Positions 1 through 11,078 of a stretch of DNA of 64,000 bases are shown piece after piece. The number at the start of each line of letters is the position of its first letter. The stretch's first letter is position 1. Both the position numbers and the translations under genes were made by a program. The notes beneath the pieces were generated by a model, which did no database searches, was not told where the DNA came from, and saw only the letters and a program-made list of their open reading frames with translations. The DNA comes from Xylogone sp. PMI_703 (Eukaryota; Ascomycota; Leotiomycetes), in NCBI GenBank assembly GCA_021399445.1, contig JAJTUQ010000004.1, positions 1,736,001-1,800,000 of the forward strand, in the 5' to 3' direction.

Positions 1-890
1 GCATCTAGTGGAGCTATACGTTCGTGCGGGTAGCCCAAGGTTGCAGATCCTTTGTCCACTATCATTGTATCCACCAATAATGCGCTGCTCTTTAACGTCT
101 CATAAAATGAGCAGATCTGTAAGTCGTCCGCATAATGTCGAAATGAGTCGTTGATAGATGATATTAAACCAGAGTTGCGCTCCAAATCACTGACAAATGG
201 CTTGTGACCGTATGTAATTTTGAGTACGTTGTGGAGCGTTCTTGCCAGATCTGAACCACGATGGGGAGTTGCGAGAAAGTAGAAAGTATGAAAACGAGTG
301 GACAGGTCTTGAAAAGATGGATCCTGCCGTGCTTGAATATATGCCTACGAATTATCAGCGAGCCGTTCCTTACCCCGGATGCAATGGATATTTCACCTTC
401 TTCATTACGATACCTCCCATGCTATGACCGATGAGCACGATCATGGTATCGCTCCTTCTGATATTTGGACTGTCTTTGATATCCCCGAGAAGTGAACGCG
501 CAAAGTCATTGAAATCAAGCACGCTATCTTGCCGTTCTCCCCAATCCGCTTTATAGCCAAATGCATGTATCCGGACATGTTGAAAATCTGGCTCCAGCGG
601 CAACCACTCCTTTGGCCAGTAGTGATAGGGACTGGTAGTTTTGGACCAGGTCTTTCTAGACCCTCCGCCAAGTCCATGGATAAAAATGAAGTCAATAATG
701 GGCTCAGAGGGCGCATGAAGGAGAGTGAGCCCCAATGGCCCTTTCAAATCTTCCTTTGACTCATCCTTCGAGTCCAGCGAACCCTCCTTGGAGGACTCGG
801 AGGCAAAGCTCGTCGGGGTATTCGCGCGTTGGATTGATAGACCACTGAAGGCACGATCAAAGAACTTTGGGCCGGATTCAGCATGTAGTT
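1..890 (-). CDS. Alpha/beta hydrolase (SERAC1/PGAP1-like), 5' part, runs off left edge
   Basis: The minus strand encodes the lipase-like N-terminal region common in fungal SERAC1/DUF676 proteins and NLR-like receptors. Exon 397-747 and its upstream extension carry the oxyanion-type segment HGLGGGSRKTW and the nucleophile elbow IGHSMGG. A 52-base intron (345-396) is inferred because splicing gives VMKK-AYIQAR, and the next exon continues with FLATPHRGSDLA and stays open to base 1. The exon extends upstream in frame to about 890 (FFDRAFSGLS) with no ATG in that stretch, so a further 5' exon lies above 900. A hydrophobic stretch near 1020-1080 could be its membrane anchor, but I could not join it. 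Whether a NACHT, ankyrin or WD region follows is hidden beyond the edge. The family is clear; full architecture and start are not. Confidence 0.8.
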
Positions 891-1735
891 TTCTATGAAG
901 CTAAATGATTTTAGCACAAACACTTGAGATCAAAAGAGGCTTGTCCCCTCACTTGCTCCATCCGATCGGCTGGCAAGACTACACTGCCCGGCCCGACCCG
1001 GCATAGTGTAGAAACACGAAATAAGGGTCCTTATCAGCAAAACAATGAAAATGGCAGCCGCTAACAACACAATCAAGACATCACTAACAATAATGCCAAA
1101 CAGGATCTCTAAGGAGAACAGATCTCTTTCATGATTCGGAAATAACGGGGAGCATTGTTCGTTTTCCTCAGCACATGCAGTAGCGTAGTTCCGGGCGCTT
1201 ATGCAATGCTAAATTAGGCATAGTGATATTGTATCACAATACATTGTTTCATTGTCCATATCCAACCGTTCATGATCCAGCATAATTATCGCGGTGAGAC
1301 ATTGACTTCTTGTTACATTGCTGAGAGTCACTTCCGACTGGGCAGAAGGGTTTTGTTGGTGGCGCCCAGGACAGATATTTCTCAGCCAGTATCTGTGTGC
1401 GACCTTCTACCCCATTCCCTCACTGCTGGATTTTGAGTAAGGATAGATCTATATGCACCTTCCTACTTCGAACATCACCACCTTCTTGCATATTTCGACG
1501 AAATTTTCTCCCGAACTCCGCAGCCACATTATACAAGGCTTACCAAAACTCACTAGAGCTGTTTGCAACCCACAAGAGAGGAACTTCAGAGAGAATAAGA
1601 ATAGGGTGAAAATGCACTAATAATATATTGATTCGCTAGGGTGGTAACTTTTATATAAATATTCATGCTTAAAATATGCGAAATATACAAAATTCTAGAT
1701 GCCAAAATATTCAGTAAATGACTACTACGTAAGTA
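891..1735. other. Upstream region of the hydrolase and intergenic sequence
   Basis: About 890-1100 probably holds the 5' exon(s) of the hydrolase on the minus strand, including a hydrophobic segment, but phases do not join cleanly. From about 1100 to 1735 I see no credible gene. The short open frames there have no family resemblance. Confidence 0.4.
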
Positions 1736-3019
1736 TTATTCCGTAAAATCGTCAAAACCGTTGGGAAATTTATCTATCAATCGTTTCATCTCTGCAATTA
1801 CCCTGCAAATATATTGTTAGTAGTCGAGCTGTAATAATCCGTTAATACTCACGATTCGCGGTACGTCTCGACGTCAGGGAACATTGTTGCTGCATGTAGA
1901 TTAAATCGTCTATAATTCCATCAGTACTCTCTCATGTGAAAGCTATAACTGAGAAATATACATTGAGTATAGTGCGTTTCTATCATCGTAGTCTTTTCCT
2001 GGGTATGTTCGTGGTATAACTGAGTGGTACGCTGTGAAATATGCTTGAGAAAACTTATTTCGATCCGGACGCCAATTGCCCAATTCATCTACATAAATAT
2101 CAGCATAAATCAAATTCATATTAATTAGAATTAAAAACGGACATTCGTTGTGTGCCCAGAAACAGCAAGGATCAAAAACAATCGGTTTATTAGTATCTGT
2201 ATCCACTGCAGCATTTCCATACCACAAATCTCCATGGACGAGTGACGGTGTGATAGATCGACCATTGATCTCCATTGGTCGGAGTAATCTAGGTATAACC
2301 TTTTCAAACATTGCGGGTGCCAAATCGTCTAGTTCACTTGGTCCAGCAACAGTCTTGTTCAAGTTCAACATATGTTTCAGCCCTTTCGCGAAGAATTCCT
2401 CCCAAGTATCTGTGAAATCGTTGTCTTGTGGGAGATTACCATTATAGGTAACAACGTGGAATCCAAACCTGCCGTCTGGTGAAGTCGCATTTTGATGAAG
2501 TTTCGCGAGAGTAGGGCCAAACATTTTGGGATCTGTAAGTTCTTCACTGAGATTATGAAAATAACATAGGTAAAAATGTGTGTCTGTCTCATTTTTCATA
2601 CTACCCCACGCAATTGGTAGTGGAGCAAACTCCGGGACAGCGTTATGGATTAATGAGGTAGATTCAAATTCTCCCTTTAGTGCTTCGCGACCGTGGTGGC
2701 CGAGGGATACCTAAATCCAGTGTCATTACTGGTATGTCCTGCTGGCATCTCATGCGGTAGATAAGCCCAAACCTTAAGAAAGTAGCTTTCTATCTGGCCA
2801 TCCGAATCCCTGGCCTCGATTCGAAAAGTTCGAGCCCATGCCGAGGCCCCATGGTATATCATGCCAATGACATCTTTATTTGGAAGTTCTACAAGCCATT
2901 ATACTCTAATTCATCGCAATGACTAACGTGCACGGAGATGATTATGCAGAATATAGCTTACTTTCAAGTACATTTGGGTCAACTTGAAGCTCTTCGTCAT
3001 ATCCGAGATAAGGGGCCAT
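1736..3019 (-). CDS. Fructosamine-3-kinase-like protein (protein-ribulosamine 3-kinase family)
   Basis: Five exons on the minus strand: 2962-3019, 2773-2888, 1962-2710, 1853-1909, 1736-1802. They sum to 1047 bases, a 348-residue protein, the usual family size. Residue 58 is the ATP-binding lysine (SYFLK). Residues 217-224 form the kinase-like catalytic loop LVHGDLWYGN (Asp219, Asn224), and Asp238 in VFDPCCFWAH stands where DFG aspartate does. The C-terminal tail, RFNLHAATMFPD followed by MKRLIDKFPNGF, is characteristic. Family members phosphorylate ketoamine groups on glycated proteins, destabilising the adduct (protein deglycation), in the cytosol. Introns of 73, 62, 52 and 50 bases all have GT-AG ends. 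The ATG at 3019 is chosen because it alone gives an open reading through all junctions. The gene appears intact. Neighbours suggest no pathway. Confidence 0.88.
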
Positions 3020-3479
3020 TCCTTCTCTTCTGGTGTAATTCAATCTCTATTGATCAATGAATCTTGTAAGAACTGGAGTATGTAGTGTATTTTAAGCTGC
3101 GTATAAAGTGTGATGACGGTCGCAGACAATGGCATTGTGGGCTATATAATAAGATCAAGCACGCACGGACTTCATGATCTCTGAGTGAGGCTGAGCCGTA
3201 AATACTATACAATAAGGTGGCACACATGCATGCGGGGAGCGCGCGACAACATGCATGCGTACAAGTTTCATATTAAGCGCTTGGGATCCGACAGCTTTCA
3301 AGCCAGGCTACTGATTCGACAAGAACCCTCCTTGGGTGTCGGTTGATCCGCAGGCCAGCACTAATCCCCTCAAATAACATCAGTTAAAACTTCTCACCGC
3401 GAATAGACAATTGAGGACAGATACCTCCATTATCTAGTCCAGCACTCAGCTCGAAAACAATCAAAAGTCCTCGACAGTT

Positions 3480-4838
3480 ATGATGGGCGACTTTCGTCTC
3501 GCCAACGGGAGCCTCCCCGCAGTGGGGCTGGGCACTTTCCAAGGAGATGAAGGCAACTCAAAGGTCAAAGATGCCGTACTTTCAGCTCTAAAATTAGGAT
3601 ACCGCCATATAGACACCGCTATGGCGTATGGTAATGAGCACGAAATTGGAGAAGCTATTAAAGAAAGTGGAATACAGAGGGATAAACTATTTGTCACCAC
3701 CAAGCTGTGGGTTCCAAGCCAACTCGTCCCCACCTAGGAACATCTATCTCATAATCGCATCATAGAGCCCAGACTTGGCACAATCCAAAAGATGTTGCTG
3801 AGGCTTTGGATCGAAGCTTGAAAGCTCTCCAATTGGATTACGGTGGGTTGCTCCTATGAAATATGCACTGCGGTAGGACTGAAATTCGGTATATGAATAG
3901 TTGACCTCTACCTAATGCATTGTAAGCTTCAAATGCTCGTCGTTTGCCCTTCTATTATCATTAATATCTCGTGCCCAGTTCCCCACGCCTACCTTCCTGG
4001 TCCAAACCATAGCACTGTTAGGCATGAGAACGGCAAGGTAGGCTGCAATGAGCCGCCGAATGTCCACTCATTAACATTGCTACAGCCAGTAATTGATTAT
4101 GAGGTATCTCGTATGTATCCGGAAGTATGGATGGCGATGGAAGCACTTGTCGAAAGTGGCAAGGCAAAAGCGATTGGTAACAACCAACCACGGCTGCTAT
4201 TCATAGTCTTCACGTATGGGTGCTAACAAAATAATTAGGACTCTCAAATTTCAATATTTTGAAGACTAAACGCTTGCTTCAAACTGCAGAAATACGTCCT
4301 GTAGTGAACCAGGTCGAGATCCACCCGTAAGTGCATTGGCGTTTCATGGACTTTGATTCTCGCAGCACTCACTCAAAACACCAAGGTACCTGCCTCAAAA
4401 AGAATTGGTCGAGTTCTGCAACAAAGAGGGCATACATGTCATGGCACACCAACCTTTGGGAGGCAAACCAGTTGATGCCGTCAACCCCAATAAACTTCGA
4501 CCAGGTCCCTTGCTTGATCCAAAGGTATACCTACCTCCACAATGTTACGTATCTTTTTTTACTGATTTACAGTAAAGATCAAAAAGATAGCCGACGATAT
4601 TGGCAAGTCCCCAGCGCAAGTGATCCTTTCATGGATTGTTCAGCGAGGTATCTCCGCTGTGCCGAAGTCTGTCAGTCCGGAGAGGCAACAGGAGAATCTT
4701 AGCATTTTCACTCTAAGTGAAGAGCATTTGGGTATCATAGATTCTTTGACTGATGTATCTGGACCGGTAAGATATTTAGATCCTAGGGGTCACATCGGCT
4801 TCGATATCTTTGATGAATCCCAGGATCAGCCGGTATGA
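3480..4838 (+). CDS. Aldo-keto reductase (AKR1-5 type NADPH-dependent reductase)
   Basis: Eight exons: 3480-3707, 3767-3842, 3901-3921, 3979-4037, 4086-4176, 4239-4326, 4386-4524, 4578-4838. They sum to 963 bases, 320 residues, normal for a TIM-barrel AKR. The catalytic tetrad is visible: Asp45 and Tyr50 (DTAMAYGN), Lys75 (TTKLAQTW), His108 (YLMHFPH). The NADPH-binding C-terminal part contains [15 protein letters not shown]. Expected role is cytosolic reduction of aldehydes, ketones or sugars; substrate cannot be told. Two adjacent ATGs (3480 and 3483) make the start ambiguous by one residue. Oddity: the last acceptor that keeps the frame is AAAG at 4574-4577, while the better-looking TTACAG five bases upstream would bring in an immediate TAA. 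A misspliced fraction or a recent splice-site mutation is possible. Confidence 0.85.
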
Positions 4839-5126
4839 GTGCTGGAATAGATGAAAGAATAGCCAACGTTAAGATCAGCAGGACTCAGGTATTCGTGTAT
4901 ATTAGTAATAGAATATTGGGAACGGAATGATCGAGCAAATGGAATGTTCTATGGTCCATACGTCTTGACACTCTATTGAGTTGAGCAGCAATGAATAAAG
5001 CGTTCAATAAGACAGCATCTATTAATATCATGAGCTACTTCTTCCATTTTCTCATTAATAGTACAAATGCACAGCGTCTAAGCTACATCTCAACGAGTAA
5101 CATAATCACGGTTAAGGAAAATTTCC

Positions 5127-7384
5127 TTAGTTTCTGTTCTCTGTCAGTACTTTCGCGACCCCCTCAACACCATCCTTCATCTCTCTCCACTGCCTCCTCC
5201 TAACACCCGTAGTTGGCCCAACGTAAACACCCCATGGATGCTGCGTCGAGAGGGTCCAGTAATCCATCAAACTCTGAGAGCTAGAAGCGACGCTCATCGC
5301 ATACGAATCGGTCCAAATAAGCTGATCAATGATATTGAAAACTCCCGGGTATGGGGGCTTAACACGAGGGCGCCGATTGGGAAGCGTGGTATTTTGAGAT
5401 GCTGCAGTTGATTCCGATTGAGTGCCCGGTTCTACTTCGGTCTGGTTGGATTCGTATGTCCCGTCAACAACTGTGATAAAGCCGCGGTAGTCACCCTTGC
5501 GATCACCAGCTCGAGCCTTTGAGAAAGATTCGAAGTTTGAAGGGGTTATTGCAAGACAAAATCTTTCCGTCACTTTCGAAGAGGCACTTGGCGCTTCAGC
5601 ATGAGCTTTGAAGTGCCTAGGTCGCCGAGGATTAATCGGAATCCAGTTACAGAACAAGGGGAGACTTACTTCCTAATAGCCTCGACATCGCCCTCCGGTA
5701 TATTCTCCTTTTCTCCGTCAACCCATTGCAACGTCGCTTTCCTCTTAACATTGTTAGGATCCAGCAGTCCTTCCCAACCGTTATTAACACCATCCTCAAA
5801 CTTCGTCAGGAACGTATCCCATTCCTCCTTCGTTCCACTATACATATTCTTATATATCACGAATCCGAAGCTCTCCACGCCTTCATCCGCTAAATCTTGA
5901 ATCCACGGCTCAACCTTCAACGGCAGCGGTTCATTCATTTCATGCATCAGCCCTTTCATGGAAAATTCTCTATCAGTCATCCTACTTGTTGATTCCAAGA
6001 ATGCGGGGTACTGCTGTGGGAGAGATCTTCTCTCTTGAGTACGACTCTGCAATGCAGAAGCTAACATCCTTCTTAGAAGGTTCTGTCTACCAGCCTCTAT
6101 GGATGCTGTGATGGTATTAAGCTCCTGCACGCTCTTCTCTAGCGTAATGGCGCCCACCAGTCGCTGATCAATCCCTTCGATAAGAGCTAGTCCTAGGGTG
6201 CTTCTTCGCAGAAAAATCTCCGCATCGGCGTAAAGATCAAGAAGTTTATTGAGGATCATCAACGCCCAGTGATCGATGAGAATTGTGCCATGTGTCTCAC
6301 TAATGGCAGGTCCAGAACTCATCTTCTGCAAGAAGTGATCTTTCCAGACTGAAAAGAGTTTGTTGAGGCGCATGAAAACCCAGGCGCGAGCTTGCTTTTC
6401 TTGATTTTGAAAGAGGAATCTATGTACGCAACTTATAAGAGGGTTTCATCTAGAACCTCGTAAATGTGTCTCTTACTTACTTGACATATTCCTGCCATAG
6501 CTTGGCAATGTTGAAATCTGGAGCGGGCTCTCCTAGTTGTGTTCGCAGTCCAACAATAGCATCATGAAATACGTCGAATTCAGTCCATATCTTGTTGTGG
6601 GTGGTACGAATATTTCCGTGCACTTCAGGTTTCATCCAATGCTTGAACACATCAATGACAAGTTCAATGATGGCCATTGCTTCCTCAATATTCTCCATGT
6701 CGTCTAATCCCTTAGCTCGCCAGCGAGCCTCAGGAATCGGCGCCATGCCAAACCAGATCTACAAGTTCAAATGTAAGTCCACGTCCACAGAAAGTTTCCA
6801 AGCCTGAGAATCCTTTTTAGAGACTACTCACCCTAGATTTCAAAGCTTTTAAACTCGGACCGATCTGGTTAGACTGGAAGCTCAATGCTGAATCGAACAC
6901 CCTATCCATCTCCCCCAAAACGTGTATGATACGAATGATGGGGGGAGGAGAGTCTCCAGGGGTATTAAAACTACCAAGGGGACCCATATCTGCCCCCGGT
7001 GCTGGAAGTTTACTCCATGGCTCAGGAGCCCAGTCAACATACTTTTGAGCAAAATGTCTCATGTACTCTTGGGGAAAGAGAGACTGGTTCGTCCGTTCTC
7101 CTCCAGGCATGGAGCCAGACATTGCAGCGGCTATAAAGTGATTGATTGTTGAGGCCTCCCAAGCAGGTCCGGCTGCTACTCAAGCTATCAGTTGCAAGTT
7201 GGTTGAAAAGAGTACTTTATCACGTGGTCATGTTGCGATACGTACGATCAAGTTTCTCGGCATCCTGGGGACCAACACCGGGCAATCGCGGTTGCGGCTC
7301 TGGATTGGCCATTCTTTTTCGAAGGAATGCAATTAGAATGGCCCCAATTAGGAATGTAATCACGTATCTCAAGTCTATCGCCAT
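5127..7384 (-). CDS. Conserved fungal protein of unknown function with N-terminal membrane anchor
   Basis: Five exons on the minus strand: 7246-7384, 6832-7175, 6481-6758, 5670-6419, 5127-5616. They total 2001 bases, 666 residues, with introns of 70, 73, 61 and 53 bases. The start at 7384 gives a short N-terminal hydrophobic helix (residues about 7-22, YVITFLIGAILIAFL) followed by a basic and proline-rich segment, as in an ER signal anchor. The rest is soluble and helix-rich, with acidic and aromatic stretches such as KIWTEFDVFHDAIVGL and ESFGFVIYKNMYSGTKEEW. The C-terminus has a Pro/Arg-rich linker and a tail ending in GVYVGPTTGVRRRQWREM. I recognise no catalytic motif or named domain. Its intact frame over five exons argues that it is a real, constrained gene. 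No function is proposed. Confidence 0.75.
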
Positions 7385-8391
7385 GTGCCTTCAGTGATGG
7401 AAAAACTGAGAGAGCCGAGTGCCCTTTTTATGCCAAGTGCCTCATTTCCCGCCCGCCACCGCTAAGCGTGGAGGAAAAAAGGGGCAGCGTAGGCAGGAGC
7501 TCGGCGTGTTAGGCAGCCAGGCCCCAATGGGACCAGACCGGGACTATAACGGGGCCAATAATAATATATCCCAGAAAGTATATCGACAGGATGCCCCTAT
7601 GTAATCGAACCTCAAAAGATACTGCGTGGTGCCTGCTTATTCCAAGGCAGCCAGTCACTAATCACCATCCCGATACAGAGTGGAGCGGTGTGTTGATGCT
7701 CCAAATAATAAGCATAACAAGACAGCAACATGGGTGCGAAGATTGCCCTCGCTTATGACCCCTAAAGGCCCACCCGTATGCGTAGAGCACCAGTATCAGG
7801 ACCTTATCAAAGTCAGCATTTTCAGTAAAAATATGACATGACAGAAGTGACAGAAAAAGCACTTAGATTGAATAAAAACTTAAAAGTACTATACTTCACT
7901 GACCACAGAAGCTGTTCTGTTGTTTGTTGATCGGACCCATCTCCGATTTTATACGTGTACTGATAGCCGAGGTGACTGCACATTGCTACCCCAACGAGAA
8001 ATAAGTAAATATGTCAATTATATCACTCTGAGCCTTTGTCATTTCTTGAAATCCATATAAGAGAAGAAGAGATGAGCTGGGAGTAATAGATATATAAGTC
8101 TCGCAGGAGATATGCATAAAGTTGTCGATGCTTTGACCATCATTGCTGTAATGGCAACAACTTTCTATCCCTGCAAACTTATTGGCATTGGACATAATAC
8201 CTTACCGCAACAAACACTATAACTTTGAATAAGCCCTTACATCCGTGATATACAGAGTAAGAAGAAAAGATCACATTCTTACCACAAAGACAAGAAAAGC
8301 TGGGAAGCCTGGCTACCTCTTATGGAATTCGCGCGCCACTACCCCGAGCTCCTCTCCGCATCCGTCCGCATGAGGCCGCATTGGTGATTAT
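7385..8391. other. Intergenic region between unknown gene and small membrane-protein candidate
   Basis: No convincing coding exon seen on either strand. Short open frames (for example near 7660-7860 and 7990-8195) have biased, non-protein-like composition. The stretch just above 7385 should contain the promoter of the minus-strand gene. Confidence 0.4.
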
Positions 8392-8774
8392 TCAGCGCCG
8401 ACTCTTGCTGCATTCGTACCAAACTGCGAGAAAGAATATGACCAAGAGGAACCCGGCAATCGCATATAACTCGAAATTGTCATAATCCTTTTAGTCTTAG
8501 AATCGTTTCTTCAGGCGCTACGAATGTCCCTACCTAGATATAAAGCTATGCGTGTGGACAGATACTCTCGGCTGTGTGAGCGCTCCAGCCAGACTGAACC
8601 CCCTGCATAATGATGATGGATATTCAGCCAGTATCCTGCAGTTATTGTATCTACTGTAGTATTATGGCTCCTTTCACCACCAGAATTTGTATGCCTATAC
8701 TGTTCAGATCTACTATGTATCCCGGAGCCCTCGTCATTGAAAATTAATCCATCACCCATGCCTAGTGTGGCCAT
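8392..8774 (-). CDS. Possible small single-pass membrane protein, gene model unresolved
   Basis: On the minus strand 8392-8487 reads a clear transmembrane helix followed by a short charged tail: DYDNFELY, then AIAGFLLVIFFLAVWYE, then CSKSRR and a stop. It starts right after an intron-like acceptor (CTAAAAG). Upstream, an ATG at 8774 opens a frame containing GDGLIFNDEGSG, and introns can be proposed at about 8620-8700 and 8488-8540. Every combination I tried arrives at the membrane exon in the wrong phase, so the 5' structure is not solved. It could be a tiny tail-anchored protein, or a relic. Size, helix and basic tail are what is seen; anything more is inference. Confidence 0.25.
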
Positions 8775-8993
8775 TTCTGCGATTTCTCAAAGTAAGAGTG
8801 CTCAATGGAGGAACCCTCGCATATCCCCGCCATGCAGCGGAACGATCCTCATAGGGAGCTGAGTAGATACCAAGACTTTTAGGTCTCCTCCCTGTCTATC
8901 ACGCATGTTGTCGAGTATAAGATACAGATACATTCCCTCCATCCTTTGCACTGACATTCATTCTAATATTCGAGATAACTCATCAGCTTCGTC

Positions 8994-10421
8994 ATGACTA
9001 CATTGGCTAAGGTCGAGAAAGGAGATGTCTCCTCCCCTGAACTGAGTGTGCAGATCGATAAATCAGTTCCCAACAGCGAAACCAGTGACGGCGGACTTCT
9101 TGCCTGGAGTCAAGTTCTCGCCTCGTTTTTCGCATACTTTGCTACATGGTATAGTCTTATATCATTCTCGAAGGAGTTTATCATGACTCGACGCGATGCT
9201 AACGTTGTCCATTCAAAAATAGGGGGTTCGTTCAATCGTTCGGAGTCTACCAGGCTTATTACGAGATAACACTCCTCAAGACCTATTCACCTTCACAAAT
9301 TTCCTGGATCGGATCAGTTGAATCGTTCCTACTGGTAATAGGAGGAGTCATAACTGGTCCTGTATATGATCGTGGCTACGGACGCTCTTTAATAATCGTC
9401 GGCACTTTCTTAATCACCTTCGGAATGATGATGACGAGTATATCTAAGAAATACTACCAGTTTATGCTAGCACAAGGAGTATGCACTGGTCTGGGCCATA
9501 GCTGTCTATGGGTCCCGAGCATGGCGATCGTGTCGTTGTACTTTGATAAAAAGCGACCACTCGCTATGGGGCTTGCGTCAACTGGAGGAGCTATCGGTAA
9601 GACTAATTGGCAAAAACCCTTGAAATACTCAGTATCACTATACTAATCCATCTATATTCACAGGAGGAGTCATATATCCCGTCATCTTCCATCAACTCCA
9701 GCCAAAGATAGGTTTCCCTTGGACAGTTCGAATCATCGCATTCATTACATTCGCTATTCTCATCATATCTCTATTCATCACCCGTCCCAAGACAATACCT
9801 GGAAGAGTCCGACATATCTGGGATCCAACAGCTGCTCGAGATCTTACTTTCATAATCATCACCATTGGTGGCTTCTTCATCCTCATGGGAGCTTGGGTAC
9901 CATGGTTCTACATCCAGTTATATGCTCTCAGTAAGACAGATGCAGAAAGTACCCTGATATTCTACATGTTACCTATAGCAAGCGCGGGATCTGCATTGGG
10001 TAGGATCGTGCCTCCTGCTCTTTCACTCAAAACTGGCCCGTTAGTCATGCTAATAATATGCTGCGTAATTTGCGCAATCCTCTCCTACTGCTGGGCTGCT
10101 ATTCATAGCACTGCAGGCGCTGTTGTATTCTCTACACTATATGGACACTTCTCTGGTGCAACTGTTGGCATTTCTGGGGCTGTCATCGCAAGTGTCACTC
10201 CAGATCCTAAGCTTGTCGGTACACGACTTGGACTGTGCCTTGGCATTGGGTCTATTGGTTTGCTTATCGGTAATCCGATTGCGGGTACAATGGTTAACCT
10301 AAAGGAAGGTCATTTTCTTGGAATGCAGATGTTTGTCGCTTCAGTTCTTGTAGCTTCTGCTATTGTACTGGGTGTTGCTGCTACTATGCTTATGCGTAAA
10401 AGGGGTACATGGAGAGTATGA
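8994..10421 (+). CDS. MFS transporter, monocarboxylate porter type (MCT/MCH-like)
   Basis: Three exons (8994-9148, 9223-9596, 9664-10421; introns 74 and 67 bases) total 1287 bases, 428 residues, the usual size for fungal MCT-like permeases. The first helix region carries the signature DGGLLAWSQVLASFFAYFATWGFVQSFGVYQ, given here only as positions 32-62. Loop 2-3 reads GPVYDRGYGRSLIIVG, matching the MFS A-motif position. The family's GHSCLWVPSMAIVSLYFDKKR segment in helix 4-5 is present around residues 165-185. About 12 helices are predictable, ending in a short MLMRKRGTW tail. It should move monocarboxylates or small organic compounds across the plasma membrane; substrate unknown. The 5' flank is CT-rich near 8890-8960. 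It stands alone between an intergenic stretch and the HET gene. Confidence 0.88.
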
Positions 10422-11078
10422 TATATATGTACCCCAGATATATTACCTTAGATAATGAATGTACTGCGATGTTAAAACGGTCACAGTGCTACTATGTTGC
10501 TCAAATGTTGTTCCGATCATGGTATCACTATACCTTAATATGAATTTACAAATCTTGTGTTGAATAGGTTGCGTTGAAATTCAAAAGTAGCAACGAGTTT
10601 TCAGAACACATACATAGGGGGGTATAAGCAGCCAGTTCAACTGGAGTCTCCTTTTGTTCTGAGACGAGTATACAAACACTAAAACATTACAGTTAGCTAA
10701 TTTTTGGTATTAAAATCGTATTTTGTTTAATAATCGGCTGTTCCGGCTGATGACTTCCAGCCAATGTGACCCACAGTCGCAACAAGGCCCTATCCAAGTT
10801 CGGCTTACCAGGTGTCAGACAGGGAAAGGGACCCCCAGCATTTGTCTTGTTGGCACGATACTAGGCTATATAAGTAGCCTATGCTCGTCTGTTATGATGA
10901 GAATCCACTAAAATCTCACATTAAGGCTCATTTATGCTTAAGTAATTGGCTACAAACAAAAGCACGAAAAGATGTTACGGCCCGTTGCAGCCACAGTACT
11001 TGTACTTATACACCGCCAAGTAAAAATTTGTCCTTGACGTGCTTTCTTTTTTTACGATATTGAGATTATACGTGTAAA
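10422..11078. other. Intergenic region, transporter 3' flank and HET promoter
   Basis: No gene seen. It contains the transporter 3' untranslated region and, near 10865, a TATATAAG-like stretch, with an AT-rich run up to the HET gene start. Confidence 0.45.
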
